Origin: a virus
DNA length: 38,350 bases
Direction: 5' to 3' (one strand)
IMG/VR virus record: IMGVR_UViG_3300031951_000496
Location: 1-38,350 of that record
The translations under genes were made by a program, and so were the position numbers. The first letter of the stretch is position 1, and each line of letters opens with the position of its first letter. The notes beneath the pieces are model-generated. The model did not search any database. It saw only the letters and a list, made by a program, of their open reading frames with translations, and had not been told where the DNA came from. Below, piece after piece: positions 1-8,817 of this stretch.

Positions 1-3000
1 CACGTTTAACGTCGTCTTGCGTTACCTCTACGGCAGGACCACTATTAATGTTGTATAGGAAGTTTTCTTTCTTCCCATACTCAACGCCGCGGGCAAGGAT
101 CATGTTGCCAATCTGCAATATTGCATCAGCTTTGACTACGGGCAGCGTAGTGCGCCGGTCATAGAAGTACGCATGACGGGTTGGATCAAATCCTAGCTGA
201 ACGTATCGAGGATCATTAATAGCCTTTTGTGCCATTTCAAATGCGGCAGACGGGGAGACATTGACATACTCACCCTCCATCGTCTGAAGCGCATCTTTAG
301 CAGACCCGGCAGCAATCTCTAATGCTTTAGCCTGGTTGCCAAGGGCGAACGTCACATTTTTTGCAAGCGCTACGCTGCGGTATCCAATCGCTAAGCCAGG
401 CTTTGGCGATGTAACTTTGGGACGACCTTCATGGATCGACACAACAAAGGTCTTATGATTGTTCCACGCGGGGATATCTAGGCGCAGGCCCACCTTCGTA
501 CCATCGGGGATAGATACGTTGGCTTTCGGTTTCTTATCCGACGACAGGGCATTGACTACCTGATCATCTGTTGCAGGCGTCAAAGGCTCCGTATATAACG
601 GAATGGGACGGAACCGATTGACCGCTTGGTCGTATTCCTCTTTGGTTACCTTTCCTTCCTGGAGGAGTTCTGCCAGTGCAGCCAGCTCAGGCGAACGGCC
701 AGGAGGCAGCTTCTTCTTGGCTTTGGGCAGGTTTTCATCGAGGTCTTTGATGGTCTTTGCATCTTCGCCAAAGAGGTCAGACTGAGGCTCTTGCACTTTG
801 ATGGTTACTTGCTCTTCCATCAACTTACGCATATCAGACCAACTAAAGTATTGATAACCACGTTGGCTCGGTACTTTGGGTATCCGTAAAAAATCAAAGA
901 GCTTAGATGTGTCTGGTGTTACTACACCCGGACGATCATCTGGGAAAAGGAATTTTGTTCTCCTACCAAACATCTGAGAGAACCGTTCGTACTGACCATT
1001 TGGTTTGATCCAAATGCCGTCTTCGACCGATGGTCCAACTTTCTTAAGTGCATCCCTATCTCTCGATGCAACCAACAGACGACCGCCGCTTTGTGAAATA
1101 GCTAACCTAAATAGTGTTCGTGTGACTTGTTCAGGCGTTTTGTTTTTAAACGCATCATTGTCAATAGTTGTGATGCCGGTTATGCTCAAGTCGTTGCCAA
1201 GAGCAATAACAACCATGGATTGTGGATTTTCGTCTACACGTTTTGCTATCTCAAATGGGTGAAAAGCCTCGGACGCTGTCAAAGGATTTTTTTGCAGAAG
1301 TTCTTTCTGCCCCATATCCTTGGAATAAGTCTGTACGTATCCTTCAGGAGTAATTACTGAATACTTATTTGTGTCTATAACGATATGGCCTTTGTACGTC
1401 AGCTTTGTAAAAGCATTGGTAAAAGTCTTCGTCACAGATTTATCCCCATCACTTACTTCCACGTTCCCGCTTGGATGGTTGTGTAACATCCAGACGCCAG
1501 TAGCACCAGCTTGCACAGCCGCCTCTTGCACTTTTTTCATGTACTCAATGTTGTTATCACCAACAATTGGAACGGCTGCTGCTGGCAAGCGGCTTGTCAC
1601 ACCTAACTGGGAAACAATTTCATTCGCGTCATTGACAAAGAACAAACGGAATGTCTCAAACCGAGGATGTCGGTAGACCTGGGAAAGAATTGCTAAATCA
1701 TCGTAGCCAGTTACTTTTTGTCCAACGAGACTGACCCGCTGTCGTCTTGCGTAGTCTGTGGAGAGGGCCAAGGCGAGAGGGGTGTCGGTGGACTGTAAAG
1801 CATCCACGGTGGACACAGCCTCCCGTCTCGCAGTTTTACCGGCTTGATTGTTTTCGTTGGAGGGTAGCTGGCTATTAGCAAAGAGGGAGAGTTGTTCTGC
1901 ATTTTCTTTTTTCCTTTTGGTAACTTTCTCCGGGGTGACCTGCTCCAGACCTTCAACACCAAACAGATCCTTCTGAGCACCAGGAGGCGTCGTTTTTCCT
2001 GGTGGCGTGGGCGGAGTAAGGCTAAAGAAGTCGCGCTCTAGTTCCGCTCTTCTTCGTTCTTCTGGGGTTGGCTCTCTAAGTTGAGGCGTTTCAACTCTTC
2101 CAAGATCCGCTTCTGGGATTGCAGGGGTAACTCCTTCAACCTCTCCAGTGCGTTCTTCGGCTGCGATTTCTGCGAGTCGGGCGTTAATTTGTCCAAGGGT
2201 CAGCTCCTTTGATAATTTTTCAATGTTTTCATCTATCACCCGCAACGCCATCTTGTCGTCTTCGTTCAAGAAGTCATTGTTCTCAATGCGCTCGATGATG
2301 TAGTCAACAGCATTACGAACCTTTGAGAATTCGTTGGGATCGTAAACATCTTCTGCGCGCACGAATACTTTGAGGCCATCAGGCAGGAAGTCATTGAGCT
2401 GCTCGTCTTCAATCATCTGCTGCAATGGCTTGCCGCGACCTGTCTTGCTAACAAAACTATTACGCCGGAGTGTTGCCCCTCGGCCCACGCCAAAGTCAAC
2501 ACGCTTCAGATCTTCATCGAGCGTTAGCATCCCATCTGGCAATGGGCGATCAGCGCCTTCAATTTTTGCAGGCTGGGCTGCTCTACCAGACAACAGATCA
2601 GCAAGGTTATTGAATCCCTTAGTGCCCTTGATGCGGTTGTACTGAATGTTTAGCGCTCTCTGCTTGTCGCTAATGTCTTTGCGTGCAGTCAGCTCTTCCT
2701 CGGACAGGATTGGCTCTTTGCCAAACATCTTCTCTTCAAAGACTGTCTTTGGACCTTTCGCTGGTAACTCTGGTACAGCCTCGACCTCGGGAGCAGTGAC
2801 CTCTGGGGGAAGTGTTGGCGGTGTCGTAAGGGCAATCTTCTCAGCCTCAAAGGTGCTGAGCTTAGCCGCTGCCAAGTCCACTGCCTCTTGACCAACCTTG
2901 TTCTTTTTAAACGCTGTCTCGGCCCGTTTCAGTTCCTGCCGGGCTTTGTTAATGTCCGTTTGTATCTCTTTTGCAGGACGACCAGCAGGTTTAATAACAG

Positions 3001-4441
3001 GTGGCGTAGGGGGCGTGATCGTACCAGCAGGGGGAGTAGGAGGCGTGACTGTCCCGGCAGGAGGAGTTGGTGTTGGCGGCGTAGGAGGCGTAACGCTTAC
3101 GCCCGTAGGAGTTACGGGAGGTGTAACAGCAGGAGGCACTGTAACATTTGTTACAGTAGGCGCGACACCAGCAATCTGGGCGGCTATGTTATTGGCTTCA
3201 TCGAAGGTGCCAAACGTTCCACCATCCTGGGTCTGTCCTGTTGCCGTATCTATCATCAAGACTTGGAACTGACCGTTCGGAGCCGGGATGATCTGCGTTT
3301 CTGTCTGATCTGCGGGGTTTGTATATCCACCCAGGATTCCTGCCGACGGTGTAACAGGTGTTACAGGAGAAGGCCCAGCGGGTGGCGTAGTAGGTGCAGC
3401 GGCAGTTGGCGCAGCAGATGGGGTAGCAGCGGGCGGCGTAGTAGTAGGAGCAGCGGCAGGGGTGGTTGGTGTCTGAGGCCCCTTGTACGCATCAATAGCT
3501 TCTTTCGTTGCTTGAACAGTAGAGCCAAGTCCACCGCCAACAATCGCTCCTTCTAGCCCTGCTAAAGCAGCCTCTTCTAAATCAAATCCTCTTTGAGTCC
3601 CAGCGGTTTCTGCTGAATAGGTACCAAACTCTTCTGCAAACTCTGTGCCTGCTTGAACCCCAGTCTCTTTGGCAATTCTTCCGGGAGCCGTTTTTCCTGT
3701 TACCCCAGCACCAGGCAACAATCTGCCAGTAGCAAATTTTTCAAATAATGTTTCAAACGCAGCGGCGCTAGCAGCGGCAGACACATCACCAACCGTAGCT
3801 TCGGCTAAGGTCTTCTTGTCATTTTCAACACGTGACTTCAGTATCTCATTGGTTCGTGCGGCAAAGTATGCCGGGGCCATTGAAACCGCAGCCGCCATGT
3901 CCGGGATGGAAGTTATTACTCGTTCAGCAATAAACGGAACGGCGTTTAAAGGATTTTCTGTAAGGTCTTTAAGCTCTGTGCTTGGCGCGTAACCAACGTC
4001 TTTCTCGTAGTTCAACGCCTTGTCCGCAAACTTCTTGCCTACTGTGTCAATTGGAAGTTCAAATACCTGGTCTTTCGGAAGGCCAGTAAGGTTTGACATC
4101 AATTGAGCCAGCGTATCTGGAACTTCTAGTGCGGCACCAGCCAACCCAGCAGTCCTGGCCACAGCGCCCATCAATGGGTTTTGCGTCTTTACTTCGCCCG
4201 GTGCAATCGCTTGCGTCGGCGCAGACTCAGGAAGTATTTCTGGCCTTGCCGCACTTAAGAATTTATCTAAGAAGCCCTGTTCTTCTTCTTTTTTAAACGG
4301 GTCTGCGATCTGCCACTCGTTATTGACTAGATATGCAAACTGTCCAGTCTCTGGATTCCGAGCGGTTTGTGACGGAGGAACCCACTGATCATTAACGAGG
4401 AACAGCACCTCACCAGTTTGAGGATTGACTGCTCTCTGCAT
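1..4441 (-). CDS. Giant polyvalent virion-type protein with embedded RadC-like JAB domain (partial)
   Basis: The frame is open from ATG at 4441 to the window edge: 1,480 residues with no stop, so the C-terminus is missing. Residues 6-21 and 29-44 are two copies of a short NPxTG..LVN..W motif. Residues 240-310 hold an Ala/Gly-rich stretch (GTEFAEEFGTYSAET) of the kind seen in large ejected phage proteins. Thr/Pro linkers lie near 320-367 and 434-485. Residues 915-1030 match the RadC/JAB (MPN) fold, with the JAMM metal motif H987-N-H989-PSGNVEV-S997-xx-D1000 complete. Polyvalent proteins (Aravind group) join such domains in one injected chain, and that is the inferred role: a virion polyprotein whose JAB domain acts as a peptidase or deubiquitinase-like enzyme or in DNA metabolism. 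It is last after two internal virion genes, which supports ejection. The JAB call is firm; virion location is inferred. Confidence 0.88.
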   Translation of the reverse strand, partial: MQRAVNPQTGEVLFLVNDQWVPPSQTARNPETGQFAYLVNNEWQIADPFKKEEEQGFLDKFLSAARPEILPESAPTQAIAPGEVKTQNPLMGAVARTAGLAGAALEVPDTLAQLMSNLTGLPKDQVFELPIDTVGKKFADKALNYEKDVGYAPSTELKDLTENPLNAVPFIAERVITSIPDMAAAVSMAPAYFAARTNEILKSRVENDKKTLAEATVGDVSAAASAAAFETLFEKFATGRLLPGAGVTGKTAPGRIAKETGVQAGTEFAEEFGTYSAETAGTQRGFDLEEAALAGLEGAIVGGGLGSTVQATKEAIDAYKGPQTPTTPAAAPTTTPPAATPSAAPTAAAPTTPPAGPSPVTPVTPSAGILGGYTNPADQTETQIIPAPNGQFQVLMIDTATGQTQDGGTFGTFDEANNIAAQIAGVAPTVTNVTVPPAVTPPVTPTGVSVTPPTPPTPTPPAGTVTPPTPPAGTITPPTPPVIKPAGRPAKEIQTDINKARQELKRAETAFKKNKVGQEAVDLAAAKLSTFEAEKIALTTPPTLPPEVTAPEVEAVPELPAKGPKTVFEEKMFGKEPILSEEELTARKDISDKQRALNIQYNRIKGTKGFNNLADLLSGRAAQPAKIEGADRPLPDGMLTLDEDLKRVDFGVGRGATLRRNSFVSKTGRGKPLQQMIEDEQLNDFLPDGLKVFVRAEDVYDPNEFSKVRNAVDYIIERIENNDFLNEDDKMALRVIDENIEKLSKELTLGQINARLAEIAAEERTGEVEGVTPAIPEADLGRVETPQLREPTPEERRRAELERDFFSLTPPTPPGKTTPPGAQKDLFGVEGLEQVTPEKVTKRKKENAEQLSLFANSQLPSNENNQAGKTARREAVSTVDALQSTDTPLALALSTDYARRQRVSLVGQKVTGYDDLAILSQVYRHPRFETFRLFFVNDANEIVSQLGVTSRLPAAAVPIVGDNNIEYMKKVQEAAVQAGATGVWMLHNHPSGNVEVSDGDKSVTKTFTNAFTKLTYKGHIVIDTNKYSVITPEGYVQTYSKDMGQKELLQKNPLTASEAFHPFEIAKRVDENPQSMVVIALGNDLSITGITTIDNDAFKNKTPEQVTRTLFRLAISQSGGRLLVASRDRDALKKVGPSVEDGIWIKPNGQYERFSQMFGRRTKFLFPDDRPGVVTPDTSKLFDFLRIPKVPSQRGYQYFSWSDMRKLMEEQVTIKVQEPQSDLFGEDAKTIKDLDENLPKAKKKLPPGRSPELAALAELLQEGKVTKEEYDQAVNRFRPIPLYTEPLTPATDDQVVNALSSDKKPKANVSIPDGTKVGLRLDIPAWNNHKTFVVSIHEGRPKVTSPKPGLAIGYRSVALAKNVTFALGNQAKALEIAAGSAKDALQTMEGEYVNVSPSAAFEMAQKAINDPRYVQLGFDPTRHAYFYDRRTTLPVVKADAILQIGNMILARGVEYGKKENFLYNINSGPAVEVTQDDVKR
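3138..3157. repeat. Palindrome copy 1 (TGTAACA-N2-TGTTACA family)
   Basis: ACTGTAACATTTGTTACAGT is a perfect 20-base palindrome apart from its two central bases. It is identical to the copy at 23676-23695. It codes T-V-T-N-V-T on the minus strand, inside the Thr/Pro linker of the giant protein. Confidence 0.9.
3350..3365. repeat. Palindrome copy 2 (TGTAACA-N2-TGTTACA family)
   Basis: TGTAACAGGTGTTACA is a 16-base palindrome with centre GG. It codes P-V-T-P-V-T in the first Thr/Pro linker of the giant protein, about 200 bases from copy 1. Confidence 0.9.
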
Positions 4442-4450
4442 TTTTAATCC

Positions 4451-5992
4451 TTATGGTTGTAATACAAATCCAGGAGGTAAAGCAGGCGGCTTTCCAGTTG
4501 TACTTGACGCGCCCGTTGGAGATCCTATACGCAATAATAAATTTACTTGATCTTGTAACTTTTGTCGGTCTTTTGGATCTGAAAGGTCAAGCTGCTTACC
4601 GTAGTCTGTTGATAATACTTTAGTCACGGCTTCTTCTCTAGTCATGGTGCCAGCACCTACCGACCACATTTGAGCAAAGAACTGAGGAGTAACAGGAACG
4701 CCCTGACGTTTAGCCTCTGCCTCTGCAAGCGACCACTTCTTATCAAAGTCGGTCATACGCGCTCCAATCGTGGACCGCGCAACATCTTTTTGAATCTCGC
4801 CAGAAAGCATCGTATTGGTAAGGTTTGTTATAGCGCGATCCCGGCTATCAGCCCTCTTCTCAACGCGATCTCGGGCTTTATCAATTTGCCCTTGAGTGAT
4901 ATTGGCCTTACCCATCGCGGCTTCGTTCTGCTTGAGCAACAGGTTCTGCTCGGCCAGTTGATACTCGCGCTCTGCCTTCTTAATCTCTTTAATGTCAGAC
5001 GACAGTCCTTTGAGTGCGGGTGTTGCGCCCTTGCCAATGTTTTCAAAGGCATTTGCTGAAGTGCCACTCATAATTCCAAGGCCAGCCTCGATTAACCGAT
5101 ATGCCTTTGCTTCAGAACGGTCAGCGTCCAAACCTTCTCGCTGCTTCGCAATATCTTGACCCATGCGCTTGAGCAAGCCTTCGTCGTAACCAGACTTCTG
5201 CAATAGTTCGGTTGTTTGCTTAGACGCTTCTTCAGTGGTCGGAACGAACTCATCAGGTCTCGGCCCGAAACCTAAAGCATCGGTTAGTCGTGTGGCTTGA
5301 TTAACCAAAGAACCTATGTCCATTTGACTTCGACCAGAGGGTGCAACAGGAACCTCCTCATCCATCGGAGGAGCAATACCTGTATCAGCTCCAGGCACTC
5401 CCTGCCCTTGCCGCGCAAACTTTGCAGATTCTCGATTCATGTCAGCGCTAGAAATACCTGTACCAGGAACTCCTTGGCCTTGACGCATAAACTTCGCTGC
5501 CTCTCTATCGCTGATCTGAGCAATTAACCGCTTGCGCTCATCTGGCGACGCATCAGCAATTGCCTGTCTCAAGAGTGAAGTATTAAATGACGGATCTTTT
5601 TGAACCATCATTTGTATAGCTTGCTCAAGCATCATGTCATCGCTGACAAGACCCTGGTTCTGGAATCGCTGCACCTGTCCACCATCTTCAAACGCTACGA
5701 TCCCACCACCAGCAAACTCTGGTGCCTCGATGGGGAGTTGGTCTATACCACCCTCATCCATCATCTGTTGATTCTGCGCCTGGTCCATGACCTGCTCAGC
5801 AATCGTAGGCTCCTGACCTTGTGCCATACGGGCTGCTGCGGCTGAACGCATCCGCTGCTCAAAGGCGATCTTTTCTTCCAGGAGAGGCACGCCCATGTAG
5901 GCCGGGATAGTCCCAGACTGAATGGCCTGCTGTAGCTGGGGGATGCTGAGCTTTTCTGCCGTATCCAGACGGCTAAGAGCGCTTCCGATCAT
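4451..5992 (-). CDS. Internal (ejected) virion protein with KGG-type motif
   Basis: 513 residues. The N-terminus (about 14-50) has the SIPQLQQAIQSGTIPAYMG segment that I recognise from many aquatic podovirus proteins. Residues 94-107 carry a Gly-rich signature, AGGGIVAFEDGG. Residues 163-186 and 187-208 are a tandem repeat built on KFxRQGQGVPG. The second half (250-420) is charged and helical with likely coiled coils. It starts 4 bases inside the preceding gene (ATGA), and the giant JAB protein follows. Position between a Gly/Gln-rich internal protein and a huge polyvalent protein matches the gp14/15/16 core block of T7-like phages, so an inner-core or ejection role is likely. No enzyme motif is visible. 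Confidence 0.88.
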   Translation of the reverse strand: MIGSALSRLDTAEKLSIPQLQQAIQSGTIPAYMGVPLLEEKIAFEQRMRSAAAARMAQGQEPTIAEQVMDQAQNQQMMDEGGIDQLPIEAPEFAGGGIVAFEDGGQVQRFQNQGLVSDDMMLEQAIQMMVQKDPSFNTSLLRQAIADASPDERKRLIAQISDREAAKFMRQGQGVPGTGISSADMNRESAKFARQGQGVPGADTGIAPPMDEEVPVAPSGRSQMDIGSLVNQATRLTDALGFGPRPDEFVPTTEEASKQTTELLQKSGYDEGLLKRMGQDIAKQREGLDADRSEAKAYRLIEAGLGIMSGTSANAFENIGKGATPALKGLSSDIKEIKKAEREYQLAEQNLLLKQNEAAMGKANITQGQIDKARDRVEKRADSRDRAITNLTNTMLSGEIQKDVARSTIGARMTDFDKKWSLAEAEAKRQGVPVTPQFFAQMWSVGAGTMTREEAVTKVLSTDYGKQLDLSDPKDRQKLQDQVNLLLRIGSPTGASSTTGKPPALPPGFVLQP

Positions 5993-7614
5993 GCTGCCAC
6001 CTTTTTCATAGCTTTTTGAAGGGCTAGGGTATCAATTCCTTCTTCGATCTTACCGCCTTCTTTCTTGCCCTGGCCTGCACCTGCTAACTGAGAGAACCCA
6101 TATGCGGCTGTACCCAAACCTGCTAGTTGAGACACGGGGCTTGGTGCTGCCTGGTATTGAGATACCGTAGTGACCGGAGTCTGATAGCCACGTAACAGAG
6201 CGTTGTACGCCGCCAGTTGCTGCTGCGGGTACTGTTGGGCCATCGCGTAGTTCTGGATAGCTTGGTTGATGATCTGCTGCTGTTGCTCTTGGCTTTTGCC
6301 GCCCATCGCCTCTTGGAACTGTAACCGAGCAATGTCTGCCGCCTGTTGTTGCTGAGCAATATCTGCAAGTGACCGGCCCATCTGGCCCATAAGTCCGTAG
6401 CCAGCCTGTGCACCAGATACGCCTTGGAGTCCCACACCTGCTCCGCGCATACCCTGTTCTGTGCCTGCGAGCTGCTGCTGAAGACCTTGGAGTCCAACAC
6501 CAGCGCCTTGCATACCCAGACCGTAGAGTTGACCAGCCTGACCAAGACCACGAAGACCAGCTTCTTGCCCAGCCATCGCCTGGCCGATACCAGACAGACC
6601 AAGCTGCCCGCCCTGTAGCGCCGTTCCAAGTCCGGCCTGTGCACCCTGGAGACCTTGCATACCAGCCGTAACGCCAAACTGTTGTGCCTGTTGAGCCTGC
6701 TCGTATGCTCTTTGAAGACCTTGGGCCTGGATGTCGCTGAGCTGCTGCTGTAAACCGGCCTCACGCTGTCCTTGGAGAAGCGCCTGGCGAGCACCACCGT
6801 ATGTACCGGTGCGGACGGAACCTAGATTCTGGCCAAGTTGAGCACGTTGGGCATCATCAATGGCCTTGCGCTTAGCAATCTCTGTGACGTTTTGCTGGTA
6901 CGGAGACATGTAGGCTTGCATAGCCCTAGGATCTGTAGCCATACGCTCATAAGTACCGCCCATGCCTGCTGCTTGCCGAGCGTACATGCGAGCTTCTTCT
7001 CCCACATCCCTGCCTAATTCTTCAGCACGGAGGCCCATACCACCAATGTCTGCTGCTGTCCGGCCATATAGCTGTGCTTCAGGAGCCATACCAGCCCCCA
7101 TCATTCCGTAGCCAGCACCTAGACCACCGTACTGAGCACCGCCCTGAGTACCTAAACGAGCACCAGCCGCACCGTAGTTAGCGCCCATTTGACCGTAGTC
7201 ATAAGCACCCTGAGCGGTTTCCATGCCGCCCATGCCAGCACCACCAACCATCCCCTGGCCCATACCAAACCCACCAGGCCGCTGCATCATCCCTGCTTCG
7301 TACATGGACTGCTGCTGCATTGGACTAAACGGCGCAAAGTAGTCACGGGGATCAGCGCTGTACGGTGTGAAAGGTTTGACGCCTGTGATCTCGTAAGTAC
7401 CTTCTGGGGTACGCTGAGTCTGGAAAGTCTCTTGCGTCGCAGCACCAAGGAGGGCTTCGGTCTGAGGTCTTAGCCAATCAGGGATTGAAGACTGAGTGAC
7501 CGTGCTGGTTGTGTGACCGCCGCCACCGCCACCGCTGCCCTCTAAAGTCATGCCGCCAAAAGGGCGCTTTTGAAAAGCCCGCTCGGGCAGCATCGAAAAG
7601 TGATCGTATCTCAT
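5989..7614 (-). CDS. Gly/Ala/Gln-rich internal virion protein
   Basis: 541 residues. It opens with the MRYDHFSMLPERAF...GGMTLEG leader and a run of Gly, then a Met/Gly/Ala-rich half (110-210). A helical middle (about 230-300) holds the MSPYQQNVTEIAKRKA and GSVRTGTYGGARQAL signatures, followed by degenerate GLxGxGxxxAG repeats (310-410) and Gln-rich helices. The C-terminus, KKEGGKIEEGIDTL, is shared with the protein at 8039-8722. Proteins of this build sit beside internal core genes in podovirus genomes, so it is probably a core or ejected protein of the gp14 class. Its start overlaps the gp13-like gene stop by 4 bases, suggesting translational coupling. Confidence 0.88.
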   Translation of the reverse strand: MRYDHFSMLPERAFQKRPFGGMTLEGSGGGGGGHTTSTVTQSSIPDWLRPQTEALLGAATQETFQTQRTPEGTYEITGVKPFTPYSADPRDYFAPFSPMQQQSMYEAGMMQRPGGFGMGQGMVGGAGMGGMETAQGAYDYGQMGANYGAAGARLGTQGGAQYGGLGAGYGMMGAGMAPEAQLYGRTAADIGGMGLRAEELGRDVGEEARMYARQAAGMGGTYERMATDPRAMQAYMSPYQQNVTEIAKRKAIDDAQRAQLGQNLGSVRTGTYGGARQALLQGQREAGLQQQLSDIQAQGLQRAYEQAQQAQQFGVTAGMQGLQGAQAGLGTALQGGQLGLSGIGQAMAGQEAGLRGLGQAGQLYGLGMQGAGVGLQGLQQQLAGTEQGMRGAGVGLQGVSGAQAGYGLMGQMGRSLADIAQQQQAADIARLQFQEAMGGKSQEQQQQIINQAIQNYAMAQQYPQQQLAAYNALLRGYQTPVTTVSQYQAAPSPVSQLAGLGTAAYGFSQLAGAGQGKKEGGKIEEGIDTLALQKAMKKVAA

Positions 7615-8042
7615 AGTTGTACTTCCACTAAAGTAGTTCGTGGCTCAAAGCCGTACCGTTTCCATAAACGCACGATAGATTCTCTACCGTATCCCTGGAC
7701 TTTTGTCGCCCCGCGCTGCTTTAGAATCATCTTCAACTGCTCAAACGTGTCTCTGTTTGAAATCAACTTCCCGCCGATAAGAGTGATGAACGCCACTCGG
7801 GCCATCGGGTAGTTTGCAAAAGACACTGTGGCTGCGCCGTGGATTTCTCTTTGCTCATCTACAGCCACCAACAACAACCAGATACCGCTTGTTAAGAATC
7901 CTTGGACATGATGTATGTTGTAACAGTTACTCCACTCCGGCGCATCATTGTCTTTAATTAGAGCGTCGATTAAGAAATTGTCTACACGCGGCCATACCTG
8001 GGCAATGTAGTTTGTATCAACAACCTGGATAGAAAGATTCAT
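7611..8042 (-). CDS. GNAT-fold protein, T7 gp13-like internal virion protein
   Basis: 143 residues. The C-terminal half (AFITLIGGKLISNRDTF followed by GATKVQGYGRESIVRLWKRYGF) has the GNAT acetyltransferase layout: core strands, then a helix and a terminal YGFEPR strand. The T7 gp13 family (a DUF2833/GNAT-like group) has this size and lies directly before the internal core genes, as here. In T7, gp13 is needed for assembly of the inner core. A true acetyl-CoA site is not obvious, so a structural or maturation role is as likely as catalysis. It overlaps both neighbours by 4 bases. The family call is good; activity is unknown. Confidence 0.85.
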   Translation of the reverse strand: MNLSIQVVDTNYIAQVWPRVDNFLIDALIKDNDAPEWSNCYNIHHVQGFLTSGIWLLLVAVDEQREIHGAATVSFANYPMARVAFITLIGGKLISNRDTFEQLKMILKQRGATKVQGYGRESIVRLWKRYGFEPRTTLVEVQL

Positions 8043-8722
8043 TTTTTCAACAGTGAGTCAATACCTTCTTCTACGCCACCACCTTTTTTAAACCCACCTC
8101 CATCAAAACTTGGCGGAGGAGCTGCCGCCGCTGCATCTGCTGCCGTTCTAGCATCAACCTGGGTTTGTGTCATATAAGGAATAGGTCGGTACTGTGACTG
8201 CATCGGCTGCGGGGAGAGCATGGGTTGGAAACGCTGTTGCTGCATTCCACCTTGCAATCTGGACTGTGACATGGGTTCCGACAAAACACTCCTTCTTTCA
8301 CCGGCAGGCCCAAATATATCCGCAGCCGGTCTGAACATGTCCTGTTGTTGTGGCATCTGCCTTAACGCCGCTTGTCCCTGATCCGATATATCTGTAGCTG
8401 GCCCAAACATGTTTTGTCGTTGCGGTTGCTGCAACATTTGGTTACCAAACCGCTGACCGAATCCCATCATGGGAGGCTGATAAAACCCACCAAAAGGTGC
8501 TTGGCCATAACCCATCGGAGAGAACTGTGAGTAGCTCGGTTGATAGATAGGCTGATAAAACTGTTGGTTCGGACCATACGGCATATAGTTCGGCCTACGT
8601 GATGCTGTGTAGGGGTCGTATTGAGGCGAAGCCCGTGCTATGTCCATTGGGGACAATACACGCAATCCACCGAATGGACTGCCGCCAATTGCTGGCCCAA
8701 CACTTCCTGATGACTGGCCCAT
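8039..8722 (-). CDS. Pro/Gln/Met-rich low-complexity protein with C-terminal GGG-VEEGID tag
   Basis: 227 residues, mostly low complexity: Tyr/Pro/Gln-rich from 30 to 100, then degenerate QDMFRPAADIFGPAG-type repeats (QNMFGPATDI, QDMFRPAADI) around 100-140. No enzyme domain is visible. The last residues (KKGGGVEEGIDSLLKK) match the end of the internal virion protein two genes on, so both may share a partner or packaging route. A ribosome-binding site (AGGAG) lies just upstream. It follows an HNH endonuclease gene after a 37-base gap. Function is unknown; a virion component is inferred from tag and position. Confidence 0.82.
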   Translation of the reverse strand: MGQSSGSVGPAIGGSPFGGLRVLSPMDIARASPQYDPYTASRRPNYMPYGPNQQFYQPIYQPSYSQFSPMGYGQAPFGGFYQPPMMGFGQRFGNQMLQQPQRQNMFGPATDISDQGQAALRQMPQQQDMFRPAADIFGPAGERRSVLSEPMSQSRLQGGMQQQRFQPMLSPQPMQSQYRPIPYMTQTQVDARTAADAAAAAPPPSFDGGGFKKGGGVEEGIDSLLKK

Positions 8723-8734
8723 GTCTATCTCCTA

Positions 8735-8817
8735 CGCAGGAAGGTATTGTTAATGATCTTCATTTTGGGGTGTACCTATTGTTTTTTCTGAGATTTTCAA
8801 TCGCTGGAAGGTATTGT
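8735..8817. repeat. Short direct repeat at the 3' end of the HNH gene
   Basis: CGCAGGAAGGTATTGT (8735-8750) and CGCTGGAAGGTATTGT (8802-8817) match at 15 of 16 bases, 67 bases apart. The second copy codes part of the HNH motif region (LQYLPA) of the endonuclease; the first lies in the gap after its stop codon. It may mark duplicated endonuclease sequence or an old insertion junction. Confidence 0.6.

Noticed and set aside
2888-3556. Arg/Gly/Ser-rich plus-strand frame
   Set aside because: It mirrors the Thr/Pro linkers of the giant minus-strand protein, which reads continuously through the region.
1-4441. Cellular RadC or a repair gene
   Set aside because: The JAB motif is one domain of a far larger phage-type protein; there is no RadC N-terminal helix-hairpin-helix arrangement and no cellular neighbours.
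6123-6797. Minus-strand 224-codon frame
   Set aside because: It is out of frame within the Gly/Gln-rich internal virion gene; low-complexity codon bias explains its length.
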